Shown in pieces: positions 5,188-6,710 of a stretch of 6,710 nucleotides of DNA. Source of the DNA: TMED27 sp963922705 (GTDB taxonomy: Bacteria; Pseudomonadota; Alphaproteobacteria; Micavibrionales; Micavibrionaceae). Each line of letters opens with the position of its first letter. Positions within the stretch are counted from its first letter, which is position 1. Both the position numbers and the translations under genes were made by a program. The stretch covers positions 1-6,710 of the forward strand of contig CAWUJS010000089.1 in NCBI GenBank assembly GCA_963922705.1. The letters run 5' to 3'. The notes under the pieces are model-generated. The model did not search any database and was not told the origin of the DNA. It was given only the letters and a program-made list of their open reading frames with translations.

Positions 5188-6290
5188 GCTTTAATTGTGG
5201 AATTGTCGGATTGCCCAATGTTGGAAAGTCAACGCTTTTCAATGCTTTAACCGCAACACAAGCGGCGCAGGCGGCGAATTTTCCGTTTTGCACGATTGAG
5301 CCGAATACAGGCAAAGTTGCCGTTCCCGATAAGCGCCTTGACGAGATAGCGGCTATTGCTGCATCAGAAAAAATCGTTCCGGCGCAGCTTGAATTTGTTG
5401 ATATTGCAGGCTTAGTAAAGGGCGCGTCAAAAGGTGAGGGGCTGGGTAACCAATTCCTGACCAATATCCGGGAAACAGATGCAATTATTCATGTGCTGCG
5501 TTGTTTTGAAAATGCAGATATTACGCATGTTGACGGCTCGGTTGATCCGTTGCGAGATGCGGATACGATTGAAACGGAATTGATGCTGGCGGATTTGGAA
5601 AGCATCGAAAAGCAGATCGCAAATTTGCAAAAAAAGGCACGCGGCGCGGATGCGGAAAGCAAGGCGCAATTGGAGTTGGCCGAAAAGGTGAAGGCTGCTT
5701 TGGATGACGGAAAGCCTGCGCGCTCTGTTGAGATTTCCGATGATCCTGAAGAAAAGCGCCTGTTCAAAATGCTGCAACTTTTAACAGCAAAACCGATGCT
5801 TTATGTTTGTAACGTCAATGAAGACGAAGCGGCGGAAGGCAATGATTGGACGCAAAAAGTTGCGGTTATGGCGGAAGAGCAAAATGCGCAAATTGTGATC
5901 ATTAGCGCGGCCATCGAAGAAGAAATTGCACAATTGGAAAGTGAAGAAGAGCGCAGTGAGTTTCTCGAAGCCGTTGGGCTTGATGATTCTGGTTTGAACA
6001 AAATTATCAAGGCCGGTTTCACGCTTTTAGGTTTGCATACTTATTTTACCGCCGGGCCGAAAGAGGCGCGGGCATGGACAGTCAAAGTTGGTGCCAAAGC
6101 GCCGGAAGCAGCAGGTGTTATTCATACTGATTTCGAGAAAGGCTTTATCAAAGCCGAAGTGATTTCCTTTACAGATTATACTGCATTAAACGGGGAGCAA
6201 GGTGCAAAGGATGCAGGCAAAATGCGTCAGGAAGGAAAGGACTATATTGTTCAGGATGGCGATGTAGTGTTGTTCCGTTTTAATGTTTAA
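5184..6290 (+). CDS. ychF: Ribosome-binding ATPase YchF (Obg-like, OLA1 family)
   Basis: A 368-residue translation-associated P-loop NTPase (E. coli YchF is 363). The P loop GLPNVGKST spans 9-17. DIAG (73-76) is G3 and is followed by the hallmark LVKGASKGEGLGNQFL, with hydrophobic Leu77 in place of the usual catalytic glutamine. G4 reads NVNE (210-213) instead of NKxD; this class is known to prefer ATP for that reason. A helical coiled-coil insertion lies at about 125-190, and the C-terminal TGS domain at about 285-366 includes TYFTAGPKEARAW, HTDFEKGFIKAE and QDGDVVLFRFNV. Known roles are ribosome binding and modulation of oxidative-stress responses. The ATG overlaps the pth stop by four bases and has AAGGA (5172-5176) seven bases upstream. 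Confidence 0.97.
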   Translation: MSFNCGIVGLPNVGKSTLFNALTATQAAQAANFPFCTIEPNTGKVAVPDKRLDEIAAIAASEKIVPAQLEFVDIAGLVKGASKGEGLGNQFLTNIRETDAIIHVLRCFENADITHVDGSVDPLRDADTIETELMLADLESIEKQIANLQKKARGADAESKAQLELAEKVKAALDDGKPARSVEISDDPEEKRLFKMLQLLTAKPMLYVCNVNEDEAAEGNDWTQKVAVMAEEQNAQIVIISAAIEEEIAQLESEEERSEFLEAVGLDDSGLNKIIKAGFTLLGLHTYFTAGPKEARAWTVKVGAKAPEAAGVIHTDFEKGFIKAEVISFTDYTALNGEQGAKDAGKMRQEGKDYIVQDGDVVLFRFNV

Positions 6291-6586
6291 ACTGGAACGA
6301 CTGTAGTTCTTTTATCTCCAAAAACAGAAGAGCTTGAGGGTTAATTTTTGAACCTTTTGTAGTCGTTAAAACTGACTTTCCTGTAGGCTTATTATGTCTT
6401 TTCTTCTCTTCGTAATGAAGATTTTTATCTTCATTGTGAATGCATTTATTATTACTTTTGTGAATTGCCGTACATAAAGTGCACTATTTTTATAGTGTGA
6501 AATTTTTGTTTCTGTATAGCTACGAAAAATATTATATATCAAATAAGCAATGGTGTTTTGTTTTCCAATTTTTTACGTACACCCAT
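6280..6586 (-). pseudogene. Possible decayed small gene on the minus strand
   Basis: Read on the minus strand, AGGAGG (6596-6591) stands four bases before an ATG at 6586, which opens MGVRKKLENKTPLLI and then meets TGA. A one-base backward shift in the AAAAAA run just after the fourth codon would give a frame open to a TAA at 6366, about 73 residues (MGVRKKIGKQNTIAYLIYNI at its start). A third frame is open from 6483 to 6280 (67 codons, no start codon), containing KPTGKSVLTTTKGSKINPQA, and overlaps the ychF 3' end. The successive open frames behind a good ribosome binding site suggest a gene broken by frameshifts, but AT-rich DNA can mimic this and I recognise no family. Confidence 0.2.
6409..6440 (+). 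terminator. Long AT-rich hairpin, possible weak terminator after ychF
   Basis: TTCGTAATGAAGAT (6409-6422) pairs with ATCTTCATTGTGAA (6427-6440) around a TTTT loop, giving 14 pairs of which two are G-U. The inner nine pairs are perfect. On the + strand it is followed by a broken T-rich stretch rather than a clean T-run. It is the best structure to end the pth-ychF transcript, about 120 bases after ychF, but could equally be an RNA structure of another kind. Confidence 0.35.
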
Positions 6587-6599
6587 TGAGCCTCCTGTT

Positions 6600-6646
6600 T
6601 TTTACTAGGTAAAATAAAGCGTATGCGCGTATTAGGCATATTTTAC
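6600..6646. promoter_or_regulatory. Operator-like palindromes upstream of an off-window gene
   Basis: TTTTAC-TAG-GTAAAA (6600-6614) is a perfect 6-base-arm palindrome. A third half-site within TATTTTAC (6639-6646) is the exact reverse complement of GTAAAATA (6609-6616). Between them is TATGC/GCATA (6622-6626, 6636-6640). A -10-like CATAAT (6651-6656) follows immediately, so a bound regulator would sit over the promoter. No good -35 box is visible. Confidence 0.35.
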
Positions 6647-6704
6647 ATTCCATAATGATGGATATGTACCGGGGGTGTGGTTTTATTTTCATAGTGCTGA
6701 GCGC

Positions 6705-6710
6705 AAGGAG
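6705..6710 (+). promoter_or_regulatory. Ribosome binding site for a gene starting beyond the window
   Basis: The window ends in AAGGAG, a near-perfect Shine-Dalgarno sequence. No start codon can follow within the window, so a + strand gene probably begins about 5-10 bases beyond it. The CATAAT (-10-like) at 6651-6656 would give a leader of about 50 bases. Confidence 0.4.

Larger units (their letters stand above)
6291..6710. other. AT-rich intergenic region after ychF, no confident gene
   Basis: These 420 bases hold no convincing full-length gene on either strand. The + strand is T-rich. Structure is dense: a 14-pair hairpin at 6409-6440; a smaller perfect hairpin, CACTAT-TTTT-ATAGTG, at 6482-6497; operator-like palindromes at 6600-6646; and a ribosome binding site at the window end. 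The minus strand carries overlapping open frames downstream of an AGGAGG site (minus-strand reading, 6591-6596). Listed separately where supportable. Confidence 0.6.

Noticed and set aside
5030..6022. Several minus-strand frames of 70-144 codons opposite pth and ychF
   Set aside because: They lie opposite strongly conserved coding sequence, show compositions typical of antisense readings, and match no family.

Overview
The window looks like chromosomal DNA of an alphaproteobacterium of moderate to low GC. The encoded proteins (MidA-type methyltransferase, PgeF, Prs, L25 with a Ctc-type C-terminal domain, Pth, YchF) have alphaproteobacterial character. Two familiar alphaproteobacterial gene neighbourhoods are recognisable: midA-pgeF followed by prs, and rplY-pth-ychF. 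Genus and species cannot be fixed from the sequence alone. All confident genes lie on the + strand.

Layout. Positions 2-598 hold the 3' part of a MidA/NDUFAF7-type methyltransferase gene whose start lies before the window. It overlaps pgeF (588-1388) by 11 bases. After an 88-base gap comes prs (1477-2430), then after 20 bases a small gene of unknown function (2451-2822). Positions 2823-3837 are different. They are more AT-rich and hold a short Phd/YefM-type antitoxin with no visible toxin (2941-3126), two copies of a GC-rich palindromic repeat (3125-3217), and an unrecognised 135-residue gene with its own promoter-like sequence (3325-3732). The core resumes with rplY (3838-4500), a clear intrinsic terminator (4529-4558), pth (about 4606-5187) and ychF (5184-6290), the last two overlapping by four bases. 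The final 420 bases (6291-6710) have no convincing gene. They contain a long AT-rich hairpin, overlapping open frames on the minus strand that may be a decayed gene, a palindromic operator-like site, and a ribosome binding site at the very end of the window that points to a + strand gene just outside.

How the genes fit together. The conserved genes are housekeeping. PgeF acts in cell-wall precursor quality control, Prs makes PRPP for nucleotide, histidine and tryptophan synthesis, and L25, Pth and YchF all serve translation. The 2823-3837 segment looks like a small variable island between the two conserved blocks. No complete novel system is evident. The least explained parts are the orphan antitoxin with its abutting repeats, the unknown 135-residue protein, and the structured AT-rich tail.
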